DNA of 64,000 bases from Clostridia bacterium (GCA_902363595.1 CABJAP010000007.1:162410-226409); one strand, 5' to 3'; counted from the first letter of the stretch, positions 35,672-45,050 are shown. Notes: a model not told the origin generated them from the letters alone. A program made the numbers and translations.

Positions 35672-38347
35672 TTAAAACTTTCCTTCCACCATTGCCAGCC
35701 GGTCACAAACCTTGGCCAGCATGTCTTCATATTTTGCTAATTTTTCTTTTTCCGCGTTGACTACTTTTTCCGGAGCTTTCTTTATAAAACCTTCGTTGGA
35801 AAGCTTGCCCGTAAGCCGCTTTACTTCCCCTTCCAGTCTCTTCTTTTCCTTTGTAAGCCGTTCGAATTCTGCTGTATAATCCACCAGATCATCCAGCGGG
35901 ACGAAGATTTCCGCTCCTGTGATTACAGCGGACATAACCTCCTCGGGTACCTCATCCTTGCTCTGGGTAAAGGTGATCTGGGTAATGTTGGCCAGGTTTC
36001 TAATATACCGTTCGCCGGCTTTTACTGTATCCAGCTGCTGTCCCTGTGCCAGGATGACGGCGCTCAGCTTTCTGCTGGGTGCTGCGTCGGCTTCGGCGCG
36101 GATGTTACGGATGCTGCGGATGGCGTCCATGGCCATCTCCAGCTTCTTCACTTCTTCTTTATAGGTCAGGGCCTCATCGTATACGGGCCAGCGTTCTTTA
36201 ATTAGGAAATTGTGCGGGTTATCTTCGGCCGGCTGATCCTTTGGCAGGAATCCCCAAATTTCTTCCGTAATATATGGCATGAACGGGTGGAGCATGCGCA
36301 GCATGTCTTTCAGCGCCCGCACCAGCACGCAGCGGGCCGTTTCTTTATCCGCTTCATCGTCCCCGTAGAGCCGCCCCTTTACGATTTCGATATACCAGTC
36401 GCAGTATTCATTCCAGATCAGCTCGTAAACCCGCTGTCCGGCCAGAGCCAGGTCGAATTTTTCCATGGTTTCCGTCACGTATTTTGCCGCGTCGTTCACT
36501 CTGGAAAGGAGCCATTTATCTTCATCCTGCAGTCCGTTGTTCTTCATGGTTTTAAAGTTGCCGTCCTCATCCTGCAGGTTCATGATTACGAATCTGCTGG
36601 CGTTCCACAGCTTGTTGGCAAAGTTTCTGGAGCTTTCCAGCTTGTCCTCTTTAAAACGCATGTCATTGCCCGGCGTAATGCCGGTGGTGAGCATGAACCT
36701 GAGGGCGTCCGCTCCGTACTGGTCGATGATCTCCAGGGGGTCGATGCCGTTGCCCAGGGATTTGCTCATCTTGCGGCCTTCTCCATCCCGCACCAGGCCG
36801 TGGACATAAACATATTTGAACGGTGATTCGCCCGTTGTTTCCAGGGCGGAAAATACCATGCGCACAACCCAGAAGAAGATGATATCATAGCCCGTCACCA
36901 AAACGTCGGTGGGATAAAAATACTTGAGGTCCTCAGTTTCTTCCGGCCACCCCAGGGTGGAGAAGGGCCACAGAGCCGACGAGAACCAGGTGTCCAGCAC
37001 GTCTTCGTCCTGCTTGAGATTGGTGCTGCCGCATTTACTGCATTTCTCCGGCGCCGACTCAGCTACGATGATCTCGCCGCAATCCTGGCAGTACCAGGCC
37101 GGAATCCGGTGTCCCCACCACAGCTGACGGGAAATGCACCAGTCCCGAATCTCTTCCAGCCAGTGGAGATAAGTTTTTTCAAAGCGTTCCGGCACATGGA
37201 TCAGCTTGCCGGTTTTGGCAGCTTCGATGGCCGGTTTTGCCAATTCTTCCATGGCTACGAACCACTGGTCCGACAGCATGGGCTCGATGGTAGTTCCGCA
37301 GCGGTAGCAGCCGCCTACCGGAATTACCTTTTCTTCTATTTTTACCAGATAACCGGCTTCTTTCAGGTCGGCTACCCAGGCTTTTCTGCATTCATATCGG
37401 TCCATGCCTTCGTATTTTCCGGCTAGGCTGTTCATGGTGGCATTTTCGTTTATGCAGCAGATGCTTTCCAGATTGTTTCGCTGTCCCACTTCAAAGTCGT
37501 TGGCGTCGTGGGCCGGGGTGATCTTCACGGCTCCGGTTCCCTTTTCCGGATCCGGGTATGGGTCAGCGATAACGGGAATTTCTTTTCCAACCAGCGGCAG
37601 AATCACGTTCTTTCCCACAAGGTCTTTGTATCGCTCATCATCCGGATGCACAGCAATGGCCACGTCGCCGAACATGGTCTCCGGTCTGGATGTGGCAACT
37701 ACTACTCCTTCCCCGCCGTCAGCCGCCGGATAGCGGAAATACCAGTAGCTGCCGTTTTTATCTTCGTGTTCTACTTCGGCGTCAGACAGGGAGGTTCCGC
37801 ATTCCGGACACCAGTTGATGAGCCGGTTTCCTCTGTAAATGTATCCTTTTTCGTAGAGCTTGACAAAGAAGTGGTTTACCGCTTTGTTACAGCCTTCATC
37901 CATGGTGAAGCGTTCTCTGCTCCAGTCGCAGGAGTCGCCCAGCTTTCTGCACTGCTTGGTGATCTTGCCGCCGTAAATGCGCTTCCAGTCCCAAGCTCTC
38001 TTGAGAAAGGCTTCTCTGCCGATCTCTTCTTTTTCAACGCCTTCTTCTTCTCGCAGCTTTTCTACGACTTTTACTTCTGTGGCAATGCTGGCGTGGTCGC
38101 TGCCGGGAAGCCACAGAGCGCTATAGCCCTGGAGCCGTTTGAAGCGGGTCAGTACGTCCTGAAGGGTTTGGTCTAGGGCATGTCCCATGTGCAGCTGTCC
38201 GGTAATGTTGGGCGGCGGCATCACGATTGTGAATGGTTTCTTGCCCGGATCCCTTTCTGCTTTAAAGGCTCCGCTCTCTTCCCACATGGCGTAGATGCGG
38301 TCCTCAAAATCCTTTGGATTATATGTCTTTGCCAGGTTTTTCTCCAT
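35672..38347 (-). CDS. valS: Valyl-tRNA synthetase
   Basis: This 891-residue class I enzyme has the HIGH motif in PPPNITGQLHMGHALDQ and KMSKS in GRKMSKSLGNGIDPLE. A large editing domain (about 180-350) precedes a zinc-ribbon-like CQDCGEII...CSKCGST, and the C-terminal coiled coil FERLTKEKKRLEGEVKRL is the tRNA-binding arm specific to ValRS. AAAGGAG precedes the ATG. Regulation by the T-box at 38931-39130 is likely, although about 580 bases, including two repeat elements, lie between. Confidence 0.97.
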   Translation of the reverse strand: MEKNLAKTYNPKDFEDRIYAMWEESGAFKAERDPGKKPFTIVMPPPNITGQLHMGHALDQTLQDVLTRFKRLQGYSALWLPGSDHASIATEVKVVEKLREEEGVEKEEIGREAFLKRAWDWKRIYGGKITKQCRKLGDSCDWSRERFTMDEGCNKAVNHFFVKLYEKGYIYRGNRLINWCPECGTSLSDAEVEHEDKNGSYWYFRYPAADGGEGVVVATSRPETMFGDVAIAVHPDDERYKDLVGKNVILPLVGKEIPVIADPYPDPEKGTGAVKITPAHDANDFEVGQRNNLESICCINENATMNSLAGKYEGMDRYECRKAWVADLKEAGYLVKIEEKVIPVGGCYRCGTTIEPMLSDQWFVAMEELAKPAIEAAKTGKLIHVPERFEKTYLHWLEEIRDWCISRQLWWGHRIPAWYCQDCGEIIVAESAPEKCSKCGSTNLKQDEDVLDTWFSSALWPFSTLGWPEETEDLKYFYPTDVLVTGYDIIFFWVVRMVFSALETTGESPFKYVYVHGLVRDGEGRKMSKSLGNGIDPLEIIDQYGADALRFMLTTGITPGNDMRFKEDKLESSRNFANKLWNASRFVIMNLQDEDGNFKTMKNNGLQDEDKWLLSRVNDAAKYVTETMEKFDLALAGQRVYELIWNEYCDWYIEIVKGRLYGDDEADKETARCVLVRALKDMLRMLHPFMPYITEEIWGFLPKDQPAEDNPHNFLIKERWPVYDEALTYKEEVKKLEMAMDAIRSIRNIRAEADAAPSRKLSAVILAQGQQLDTVKAGERYIRNLANITQITFTQSKDEVPEEVMSAVITGAEIFVPLDDLVDYTAEFERLTKEKKRLEGEVKRLTGKLSNEGFIKKAPEKVVNAEKEKLAKYEDMLAKVCDRLAMVEGKF

Positions 38348-38460
38348 TTCTTTCTTCTCCTTTTATTTGTAATGAATTTGCAAGCTGCGCCCGCATTTGT
38401 CTCAATCTATTGCTTGCGCCGGCGGCCTCGGCGGCCTGCCAGGGCCTGTTTTCAGTTTTT

Positions 38461-38695
38461 TTGCCGATTTCTATTCGAAATGGGCAAAATCCGGGTGCAT
38501 GTCCATATATAAATGGAATTTTTCTCAAATTCGCTCTTTCGCAAGCTACTAGTTTGCAGTGCGTGACGCATTTATTGGCGAAAGTTTGCGCTAACCATCC
38601 GTAAAATGCTCGGCAGTGGGCCCATTTTCGCTGAAAACGGCCAAATTTATATGGACTTTGGTTTCAAAAAGGCACATTTCGAATAGAAATTGCAT
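38461..38695 (+). repeat. Palindromic element P, copy A (about 235 bp)
   Basis: The left end GATTTCTATTCGAAATG and right end CATTTCGAATAGAAATT are inverted; so are inner segments GTCCATATA (left) and TATATGGAC (right), giving arms of 40-45 bp. Copy B at 46026-46260 has the same arms and spacing but a different middle. No open frame. The 12-mer GCCTCGGCGGCC flanks copy A directly (38425-38436 and 38714-38725). Confidence 0.7.
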
Positions 38696-38770
38696 TATTT
38701 TTTGTTTTTGGCAGCCTCGGCGGCCGGGCCGGGTGCTGGGTGCTGGGAAAATTTAGTTAAAGTTCGTAAT

Positions 38771-38878
38771 TTTTACGCAAAGTTGTGGGTTCGCTAAGCC
38801 TTATCTTGATAAGCAGCGTGTTTGGCCGCTGATCAGCCAATTTGAGGGGGCTCAATCGTTGAAAAAAGCGTAAATTTT
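38771..38878 (+). repeat. R-element copy 3
   Basis: TTTTACGCAAAGTTGTGGGT at the left, GGGCTCAATCGTTGAAAAAAG then CGTAAATTTTT at the right. This is the copy closest to the apparent consensus. It lies antisense within the long gap between the T-box and valS, the only copy not downstream of and co-oriented with a gene. Confidence 0.75.
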
Positions 38879-38930
38879 TAAAGCTTTTTTCGTTTTTTAC
38901 CCAACCTGCCCAAAAACTAATAATAAAAAA

Positions 38931-39130
38931 AACCGCCCTTCAAGCTCTAAAGGACGGAAATTCCGCGGTACCACCTTTATTCCGCAGCCTGTTAAGGCGC
39001 GGCCCTCATTTGCCGGCACGAAGACTCCAAAGCAACCTTCAGAAAACGTTTCCCTTAAAGATCTTTCAGCCGCGGATCTTCTCTCTGTTAAGGACTATTT
39101 CCCTACTCCTCTTTTTCACTGCCTTCTATT
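38931..39130 (-). promoter_or_regulatory. T-box leader (tRNA-sensing), probably for valS
   Basis: On the minus strand, a GAGGAGTA segment and AGAGAG with an AAGATC...GATCTT distal stem form stem I. They are followed by AATAAAGGTGGTACCGCGG, the invariant T-box sequence that pairs with the tRNA acceptor end, and then a terminator, CCGTCCTT...AAGGGCGG with TTTTTTTT. An ACGTTTTC stretch could supply a GUU (Val) specifier, but I cannot fix the specifier loop with certainty. The next gene downstream on this strand is valS. Confidence 0.9.
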
Positions 39131-39257
39131 TTATTGCATAGAACTAGTTTAACGGATTTACGGAATTTGTCAAGAGGAGATTTCCCCATGCTGCAAAGGT
39201 TTCGCCAAGTAAGCCGCCACATTTCCGGACACCTCTGTTTCCAGCAGGCGCCACCTG

Positions 39258-40037
39258 TTACAGCTGCGCATAAACTTCATTATAAAAGCAAGGTCCTTGG
39301 AACTCTTCATCATAGGCCGTAAGCAAGAAGTGGCACAAGAGCTCTTTGGGCTTTGAATAAAGCCGGGCGATATTTCGGACATGGGGCTCAATGTAAGGCC
39401 GCAGAGACTCAATCTTGTATGGAAACACCAGCTCTTTTGCGGGAGCTTTGAGCAAAAAAACGACATAGCTGGCATCGGTCCTGCCTTTTTGCAGCAGAAC
39501 TTTTCCATACGAAAAATCTTTGGGCACAGAAAAACCGTATTCCAATGTCTCTTGATCTCCGGTTAAAGAAATCATCGCCACAAATTCGGTCAAAAGGGGT
39601 TTGCCATACTTGATGAGCGCCTCTTTATCATTGGGCGTGGAAACGATCTTTTCCATTCCCAGTTTGCTCTCTGAGTAGGGGCGCATGGCCAATTCCTGTA
39701 TCCGATCGAGGCCCGCCCGACGCTTTTCGATTCTGGTGCGCATGGCCTGGAGCTTTTCTATTTCTTCCTGGATCCGCAGGTCGGATGCCCGAAGGGTCTG
39801 CTCGATTTGCGAAAAATCCATGGAATACAAGTCTTCCAGCTCACTTTTGTTCCATCCCAGATTATGATAAATATCCATATCGCAGACATAGGATAAGTCA
39901 TCAAAGAAAAACTCTTTGTAATTGTTGCCATCGTTTCGTTGAAGATGGATTAAGCCCTGCCGTTCCCAGTAGCGCAATGTGGTAATGGGAATATCAAACA
40001 TTTTGCTTACTTCTTTAAGCGAAAAGGGATAACTCAT
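39258..40037 (-). CDS. MerR-family transcriptional regulator
   Basis: This 259-residue protein has an N-terminal winged helix FSLKEVSKMFDIPITTLRYWERQGLIHLQR, then a coiled-coil helix (about 85-120, EEIEKLQAMRTRIEKRRAGLDRIQ). The effector domain of about 130 residues is reminiscent of GyrI/BmrR-type domains (EYGFSVPKDFSYGKVLLQKG). It is divergent from an amidohydrolase gene across 304 bases containing a MerR-type promoter, which it probably controls. Confidence 0.88.
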   Translation of the reverse strand: MSYPFSLKEVSKMFDIPITTLRYWERQGLIHLQRNDGNNYKEFFFDDLSYVCDMDIYHNLGWNKSELEDLYSMDFSQIEQTLRASDLRIQEEIEKLQAMRTRIEKRRAGLDRIQELAMRPYSESKLGMEKIVSTPNDKEALIKYGKPLLTEFVAMISLTGDQETLEYGFSVPKDFSYGKVLLQKGRTDASYVVFLLKAPAKELVFPYKIESLRPYIEPHVRNIARLYSKPKELLCHFLLTAYDEEFQGPCFYNEVYAQL

Positions 40038-40216
40038 ATTCTTACCTCTCCCCTATAATTTGGGCATTTTAGGTCTAATGGATGCAAAGTTTCTATTATT
40101 TTATCCCAAGCAAAATTTATTGTCAATTACGTGATTTTTTATCAAAAAAGCACCCCTTTCATCTTTTAAATTTCGACGCCTCTTAAAACGCAAAAAATTT
40201 AAAATATTCTGTTGAC

Positions 40217-40247
40217 TTGACACTAGGTGTCAGGATTATTTTATAAA
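40217..40247 (+). promoter_or_regulatory. MerR-type promoter (19-bp spacer) of the amidohydrolase gene
   Basis: TTGACA (40217-40222), 19 bases, TATAAA (40242-40247). The over-long spacer with a dyad (TGACAC-tag-GTGTCA, 40218-40232) is the hallmark of promoters that MerR proteins activate by untwisting DNA. The rest of 40038-40341 shows no gene. Confidence 0.75.
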
Positions 40248-40341
40248 TAGAAAGCTTCCTGACCAAAGTGATGGGAAAAGTTCAGGAGCCTGCGGTTCTT
40301 ATCATCCATGGGCCGGCGGGCGCAAGAAAGGAGATCCATTT

Positions 40342-42009
40342 ATGAAACATGCTGATTTAATTTTGAAAAACGGAGTTATCCAGACCATGGTCGGTGATAC
40401 GACAGCAGAGGCAGTTGCTGTGATCGGTGGCGAAATCGTTTATGTAGGCGGCAATGCCGGCGTCGAAAGCTATTTGGGCGCAGATACCAAATTGATCGAT
40501 CTGGACGGCAAATACGTTACGCCGGGGTTTATCGACGGCCATACCCATGAGGTCATGTCTTTAATCGATGCGGATACGACCTTGAGCTTTGAAAACATCC
40601 CGCCCTCAATGGAAGCATACACAGAGGCTTTTCAAGCCTTTGTCGATGCCCATCCGGACAATCCCATGTATTACGGCGACGGCTTGGATATCAATGCCTT
40701 TCCCGACGGGGCCGTCACCAATGAGTGGCTGAATAAAATCTGCCCCGATAAACCGGTGTCCATTACGGACATGTCCCGCCACGCGTCTTTGCTCAACGCA
40801 AAGGCCATGGAAATGATCGGCCTGGACAGCACCACGCCCGTTCCCAGCGGCGCCAATATTTACAAATATGAAAACGGCGAGCCGACGGGCTTTATTGTCG
40901 ATGGCATTTCTCTCATGGAAAATCTGCCTCAGCGGGAGCATACAAAGAAAAAATTCCACGATGCCTTCCTCAAGTTCCAGGAAGAATGCAGCTCCTTCGG
41001 CATCACCGGAATCGATGTGGCCGCAGCAACGATTCAGGACACGGAAGCCTGGGAAGTGTACAACCAGATGGAAAAGGACGGCGAATTAAAGCTGAGAGTC
41101 AATTCCACCGCAATGAATTTTGAAGAGCGAAATGTGGATGCATCCGTGGCCAAGGAATACATCAGCAGGCTGGATGAATATCAATCCTTTAATTCGGATT
41201 TTCAGAAGATTTCCCAGGCCAAGGTGGTCTTTGACGGAGTTCCCGAGGGCAAGAGCGCGCTGCTCCTGGAACCGTATGCGCCGGAGGCCGGTGAAGCCGC
41301 GGACTTTAAGGGCGATGCCTACAGCGACCCTGAAAGCCTCAAAGAATTTACAGCTCTTCTCAACGGGGCAGGCTATCAGGTGCAAATTCATGCCATGGGC
41401 GATGGCGCAGTGCGCTGTGCCCTGGATGCCTTTGCGTATTCGCGCAAGGTTAACGGAGACAAGGATTTTCGTAACATGATCGCCCATGTTACCCTTATTA
41501 CGGAAAGTGATATGCAGCGAATGGCGGATTTGAAGGTTATTGGGACCATGCAGCCGCTGTGGTGGTATTACGATCCTAATTTCTCGCCTCTGGAGGAAAT
41601 GATGTTCGGCACCGAGCGGTTTGAGCGGGAATACCATATTCGCGATATGATGGATGCGGGCATCAAAATCACAGGCTCCATGGACTATCCGGTGCAGCCT
41701 GACTACCGTCCCCTCAGCGGGATCGAGGTAGGCGTGACCCAGTGCTCCCCATATCCGGGGGAAAAGAATGATCCCAAGTATACGAGAAATCCCAAACAGG
41801 GGGTTACCGCCAGGGAAATGTTGGAGTGCTATACAATCAACGGCGCCTATGAAATGAAGATGGAGGACATGATCGGCTCCATCCAGGTGGGTAAGAAAGC
41901 GGATATGGTGGTGCTGGAACAGAACATTTTGACCTGCGATCCCAAGACCATCGCCCAGACGAAAGTCTGCTGTACGATTATGAATGGAGATATTGTATAT
42001 CAGTGTTGA
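40342..42009 (+). CDS. Amidohydrolase family protein (YtcJ-like)
   Basis: This 555-residue protein has the metal-dependent hydrolase pattern: ADLILKNGVIQTM...AVAVIGGEIVYVG, VTPGFIDGHTHEV with the HxH metal pair, IHAMGDGAVRCALDAF, AHVTLI and a closing GSIQVGKKADMVVLEQN. YtcJ-like members hydrolyse amides such as formamides, but the substrate cannot be told. GAAAGGAG precedes the ATG. Expression is probably switched by the divergent MerR regulator. Confidence 0.88.
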   Translation: MKHADLILKNGVIQTMVGDTTAEAVAVIGGEIVYVGGNAGVESYLGADTKLIDLDGKYVTPGFIDGHTHEVMSLIDADTTLSFENIPPSMEAYTEAFQAFVDAHPDNPMYYGDGLDINAFPDGAVTNEWLNKICPDKPVSITDMSRHASLLNAKAMEMIGLDSTTPVPSGANIYKYENGEPTGFIVDGISLMENLPQREHTKKKFHDAFLKFQEECSSFGITGIDVAAATIQDTEAWEVYNQMEKDGELKLRVNSTAMNFEERNVDASVAKEYISRLDEYQSFNSDFQKISQAKVVFDGVPEGKSALLLEPYAPEAGEAADFKGDAYSDPESLKEFTALLNGAGYQVQIHAMGDGAVRCALDAFAYSRKVNGDKDFRNMIAHVTLITESDMQRMADLKVIGTMQPLWWYYDPNFSPLEEMMFGTERFEREYHIRDMMDAGIKITGSMDYPVQPDYRPLSGIEVGVTQCSPYPGEKNDPKYTRNPKQGVTAREMLECYTINGAYEMKMEDMIGSIQVGKKADMVVLEQNILTCDPKTIAQTKVCCTIMNGDIVYQC

Positions 42010-42091
42010 GATTGCAGCTGGGTATGAAGCAGTGGTGGTGTGGCTCGGCCGAAATTTCATATTTCCGGAAAAAAATGAAAATAAATTCAAG

Positions 42092-42197
42092 TATTTACGC
42101 AGTTTTCAACGATTATACCCTCTCAAAATCAGCCAGAAGCACCAAAACCTGCTTCTTCTCAAGATCAGACCCCGCAAATCCACAACTTTGCGTAAAA
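42092..42197 (-). repeat. R-element copy 4
   Basis: On the minus strand TTTTTACGCAAAGTTGTGGATTTGC at the left and TATAATCGTTGAAAACTGC then GTAAATAC at the right. It lies 74 bases after the parvulin terminator and in the same direction as that gene. Confidence 0.75.
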
Positions 42198-42270
42198 ACT
42201 AAAACTTTTCAATAAAATTTTCCCGGCCCGGATCAATCGGACTCGACTAGCGCGCTTCGACATTCTGCCG

Positions 42271-42318
42271 AAAAAGGGGCTGAGCGCATTCATCTCTCAT
42301 TTGAATGCGCTCAGCCCC
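42271..42318 (-). terminator. Terminator of the larB-larC-sseB-parvulin operon
   Basis: A perfect 16-bp stem GGGGCTGAGCGCATTC/GAATGCGCTCAGCCCC (42276-42291 with 42303-42318). On the minus strand it is followed by TTTTTC, 20 bases past the parvulin stop. Confidence 0.9.
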
Positions 42319-42337
42319 AATTTATTCCTGCTGTTTC

Positions 42338-43078
42338 TTAGTCAGCCATGTACGTTTCTTTCAGTTCATTGATCTTTTCGTTGAAAGCGACAGCTCTTTT
42401 CTGCTGCAGCATCTGCTGCGCGATCTCGTTCTTAGCTTCGTCAAAGGTCTTTGTTCCCGGAGCATTCTTCTGTTCAACCTTAATCAGATGATAACCGAAT
42501 TGGGTTTTGACCGGTCCGACCACTTTGCCGATTTCCGCAGCAAATGCGGCATCTTCAAACTCTTTGACCATCTGGCCTTTTCCGAATTCACCCAGATCTC
42601 CGCCCTTCTCTTTGGACGGGCAGGATGAATACTTTCCGGCAGCATCCTCAAAGGAGGTTTCCTGGTTTTCGATGGCCTGGTAAATCTCATTTCCTTTTTC
42701 TTCCGAATCAACGAGGATGTGTTTTGCCTGCAAGGTTTCACCTTTTACAAATTTTTCTTCGTTTGCATCAAAAAAGGCTTTTGCTTCCTCTTCCGATACG
42801 GACACGCTCTCCAGAACCCTGGTCATGGCCATCTGGGATAAAACCTCTTTTTTCAGGCTGGACATGATGGTTTTGAACTCATCCGTCTCATCTATCTTTT
42901 CGTCCTCGCCCATCTTGGCGAACAGCTTTGATGCGATGAACTGCTCCATAAGCTGCTCTCTTGCCTGGGGCTGAGACGCATACGCCCTCTGCTCCTGGGG
43001 GATCTTCTGCAGAAACTCGTTAAAATCCGCCTGAGTAAGTTCTTCTCCTGCGACAACTGCCAATACTTCCTGACTCAT
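42338..43078 (-). CDS. Parvulin-type peptidyl-prolyl isomerase (cytoplasmic, PrsA-like)
   Basis: This 246-residue protein has an N-terminal SurA/PrsA-like helical region, then the rotamase domain from about 110: [21 protein letters not shown]...[37 protein letters not shown]...[17 protein letters not shown]. There is no signal peptide or lipobox, unlike PrsA, so it should work as a chaperone/isomerase inside the cell. It begins 15 bases after the sseB gene. Confidence 0.9.
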   Translation of the reverse strand: MSQEVLAVVAGEELTQADFNEFLQKIPQEQRAYASQPQAREQLMEQFIASKLFAKMGEDEKIDETDEFKTIMSSLKKEVLSQMAMTRVLESVSVSEEEAKAFFDANEEKFVKGETLQAKHILVDSEEKGNEIYQAIENQETSFEDAAGKYSSCPSKEKGGDLGEFGKGQMVKEFEDAAFAAEIGKVVGPVKTQFGYHLIKVEQKNAPGTKTFDEAKNEIAQQMLQQKRAVAFNEKINELKETYMAD

Positions 43079-43093
43079 AATTTTTCTCCTTTT

Positions 43094-43579
43094 TTACGCC
43101 TGATTTTCATCGGCCTGTTTTTTCATATCGTCAATCATACCTTGAATCATCTCTTGTGTAAAGCAAATATTATCGCCCATCGGATTAATTACAAATCCGC
43201 GGACCGCTTTACCCTGGCTTAAAATCATATTCGCCAAATCTTCAAAGTCAACGATCATACTGTGCTGGTTCTGTTCCTGACTGCATTTGCGCAGTTCTTC
43301 GCCGTGGGTGAACACCGGATAGTACAGATCCCCATTGGTGGCCTTGATCAGCTCAAAACTAATGGTTGTGTCTTTTTCCAAAACCACTTGTCCGTCTTCC
43401 CCTTCCACCACCGGATCTCTGTCCAGATTGATAGGCGCCAGCAGTTTGGCCCGCACCACTTCATTGAGCATTTTCACGGTGTTTTCCTGTGAACCATCCT
43501 TCTTTACGGCAGCTATGGTCCCAACCAGTTCGTCGTTGCGAACCGGCTTGGGCGCTTCCGTCATTTTTGCATCTGTCAT
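43094..43579 (-). CDS. SseB-family protein
   Basis: In this 161-residue protein the central block TTISFELIKATNGDLYYPVFTHGEELRKC and SMIVDFEDLANMILSQGKAVRGFVINPMGDNICFT is the SseB N-terminal domain (YxPVFTDxxE...G.VINP). Molecular function is unknown; the E. coli founder affects serine sensitivity. Its ATG overlaps the larC stop by four bases. It occupies the place where the second part of larC would normally be, but it is not LarC2. Confidence 0.8.
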   Translation of the reverse strand: MTDAKMTEAPKPVRNDELVGTIAAVKKDGSQENTVKMLNEVVRAKLLAPINLDRDPVVEGEDGQVVLEKDTTISFELIKATNGDLYYPVFTHGEELRKCSQEQNQHSMIVDFEDLANMILSQGKAVRGFVINPMGDNICFTQEMIQGMIDDMKKQADENQA

Positions 43580-44259
43580 TTTTCTTCTCCTTGTATCAGG
43601 AAAGCTTTCAGGCCTTCTTTGCCTGTGTCACGCCCTCCCTTTGCTGCTGCGGTTTTAACAATTTTTCCCGGAGGCATTTCCTCCGCATATTTGGCTCCGA
43701 TCCCCATCAGGATCCCCAGCCCGGAAGGCGTTACCAGCTCTGTCTCGATATCATCCGTAACAAACACATAATCGCAAGTCTGCCGCATCGCCATAACCGC
43801 CGGCACCGGCACCGGAATTCTGCCGTGGCTGCACTGGATAAACCCGGTTCCGTCGTGAATCGGCGAGCAATAAATTCGGGAAACACCAAGGCTTTCCAAA
43901 GCAGCGGCAATGCCTGTGATGTTGCGGATTGCCTGATCCCGTCCCACCTCATGAAAATGTACATCCAAAACCGTGGTCCCGTGCACCTGAGCCTCGCCCT
44001 TTGCGATCACCTCATAGATAGCAAGGACGGTTTTCTTTATCCCGGAGGATAAATCACTGTTTTCAATCAGCGAAATGATTTCCCGGTGGCTTCTGTGACT
44101 ATGATGGTGCCCATGGTCATGTTGGGCCGAATCCTGGGAATGCCCGGGCAATTTCAGCTTGTCCGCTTCATCGGCCTTTCCTCCCAGTCCGATCAGCGCT
44201 TTCAGGATCATATCGCTGCTGACACCGCTGGTGCAGTCAAAATATAAGTTCATCTTCAC
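43576..44259 (-). CDS. larC: LarC-family protein, short form (LarC1 domain only)
   Basis: This 227-residue protein has MNLYFDCTSGVSSDMILKAL, then a His-rich stretch with DHGHHHSHRSH, VHGTTVLDVHFHEVGRDQAIRNI, GTGFIQCSHGRIPVPVPAV and ELVTPSGLGILM. These are the LarC N-terminal blocks for the nickel-pincer cofactor of lactate racemase. The segment between the first helix and the His-rich loop is shortened, and the C-terminal LarC2 domain, made by frameshift in lactobacilli, is missing; the next gene is sseB. Nickel binding is plausible; full nickel insertion is uncertain. Confidence 0.83.
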   Translation of the reverse strand: MKMNLYFDCTSGVSSDMILKALIGLGGKADEADKLKLPGHSQDSAQHDHGHHHSHRSHREIISLIENSDLSSGIKKTVLAIYEVIAKGEAQVHGTTVLDVHFHEVGRDQAIRNITGIAAALESLGVSRIYCSPIHDGTGFIQCSHGRIPVPVPAVMAMRQTCDYVFVTDDIETELVTPSGLGILMGIGAKYAEEMPPGKIVKTAAAKGGRDTGKEGLKAFLIQGEEK

Positions 44260-44265
44260 TTTCTC

Positions 44266-45012
44266 CTATATGCGATTGATATTGGATGCCAGGTATGCGG
44301 CTCCAAATCCGTTGTCGATATTAACGATGCCCACGCCGTTGGCGCAGCTGTTGAGCATGGAAAGCAGCGCCGCAATTCCGCCCAGATTGGCGCCGTAGCC
44401 GATGCTGGTGGGAACTGCGATCACAGGACGTTCCACCAGTCCTCCGACTACGCTGGCCAGGGCGCCCTCCATTCCCGCGACCACAATGACCACGTTGGCC
44501 TTTCGGATCAGCTCCAGCTTGGCAAAGAGGCGGTGAATACCAGCCACGCCCACATCGTAAATGCGGTCCACTTTGTTACCCAAGGCCTGTGCGGTGATGG
44601 CAGCTTCCTCCGCTACCGGGATGTCGGCCGTACCGGCAGTCACCACTGCGATGGACCCATCCTGATGAGGAAGGGGATCCCGCATAACGACAATCATGCG
44701 TGCATCCTCATGGTATTCCGCTTCCGGAAGGACACGCCGCACTTCCTCATAGTCCGCTTTGGAAGCTCTGGTCCCGATAATATTTTTATTATGCACAGAC
44801 AACTCTTTCATGATTGCAGCAATCTGCGAAGGCGTTTTTCCCTGACAAAAAACAGCCTCCGGATAACCTGTCCGAAGGCTCCTGTGATGATCCACATTGG
44901 CAAACCCCAAATCTTCAAACGGCAGTTCTTTTAATATTTCCACCGCATCCTCCGGCTTTCTTTCGCCGGCAGCCACCTGGTTCATCAATTCCGTTAAATA
45001 GGCTCGATCCAT
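44266..45012 (-). CDS. larB: LarB: nickel-pincer cofactor biosynthesis carboxylase
   Basis: This 248-residue protein has an N-terminal helical part with YPEAVFCQGKTPSQI, then a PurE-like core: IAVVTAGTADIPVAEEAAITAQ, VYDVGVAGIHRLF, VVIVVAGMEGALASVVGGLVERPVIAVPTSIGYGAN. LarB carboxylates nicotinic acid adenine dinucleotide in the first step of the cofactor. No larE or larA is seen here. It is the first gene of the operon, six bases before larC. Confidence 0.92.
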   Translation of the reverse strand: MDRAYLTELMNQVAAGERKPEDAVEILKELPFEDLGFANVDHHRSLRTGYPEAVFCQGKTPSQIAAIMKELSVHNKNIIGTRASKADYEEVRRVLPEAEYHEDARMIVVMRDPLPHQDGSIAVVTAGTADIPVAEEAAITAQALGNKVDRIYDVGVAGIHRLFAKLELIRKANVVIVVAGMEGALASVVGGLVERPVIAVPTSIGYGANLGGIAALLSMLNSCANGVGIVNIDNGFGAAYLASNINRI

Positions 45013-45041
45013 ATGTACACCCCCTCAAGTCAGATGGGATT

Positions 45042-45050
45042 ATTATACCA
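45042..45050 (-). promoter_or_regulatory. Extended -10 promoter of larB operon
   Basis: On the minus strand TGGTATAAT (45050-45042) is an extended -10 element, 30 bases before the larB ATG. No good -35 is seen. Confidence 0.45.

Noticed and set aside
38319..38604. Short frames across the valS leader region
   Set aside because: They cross palindromic element A and have no ribosome binding sites.
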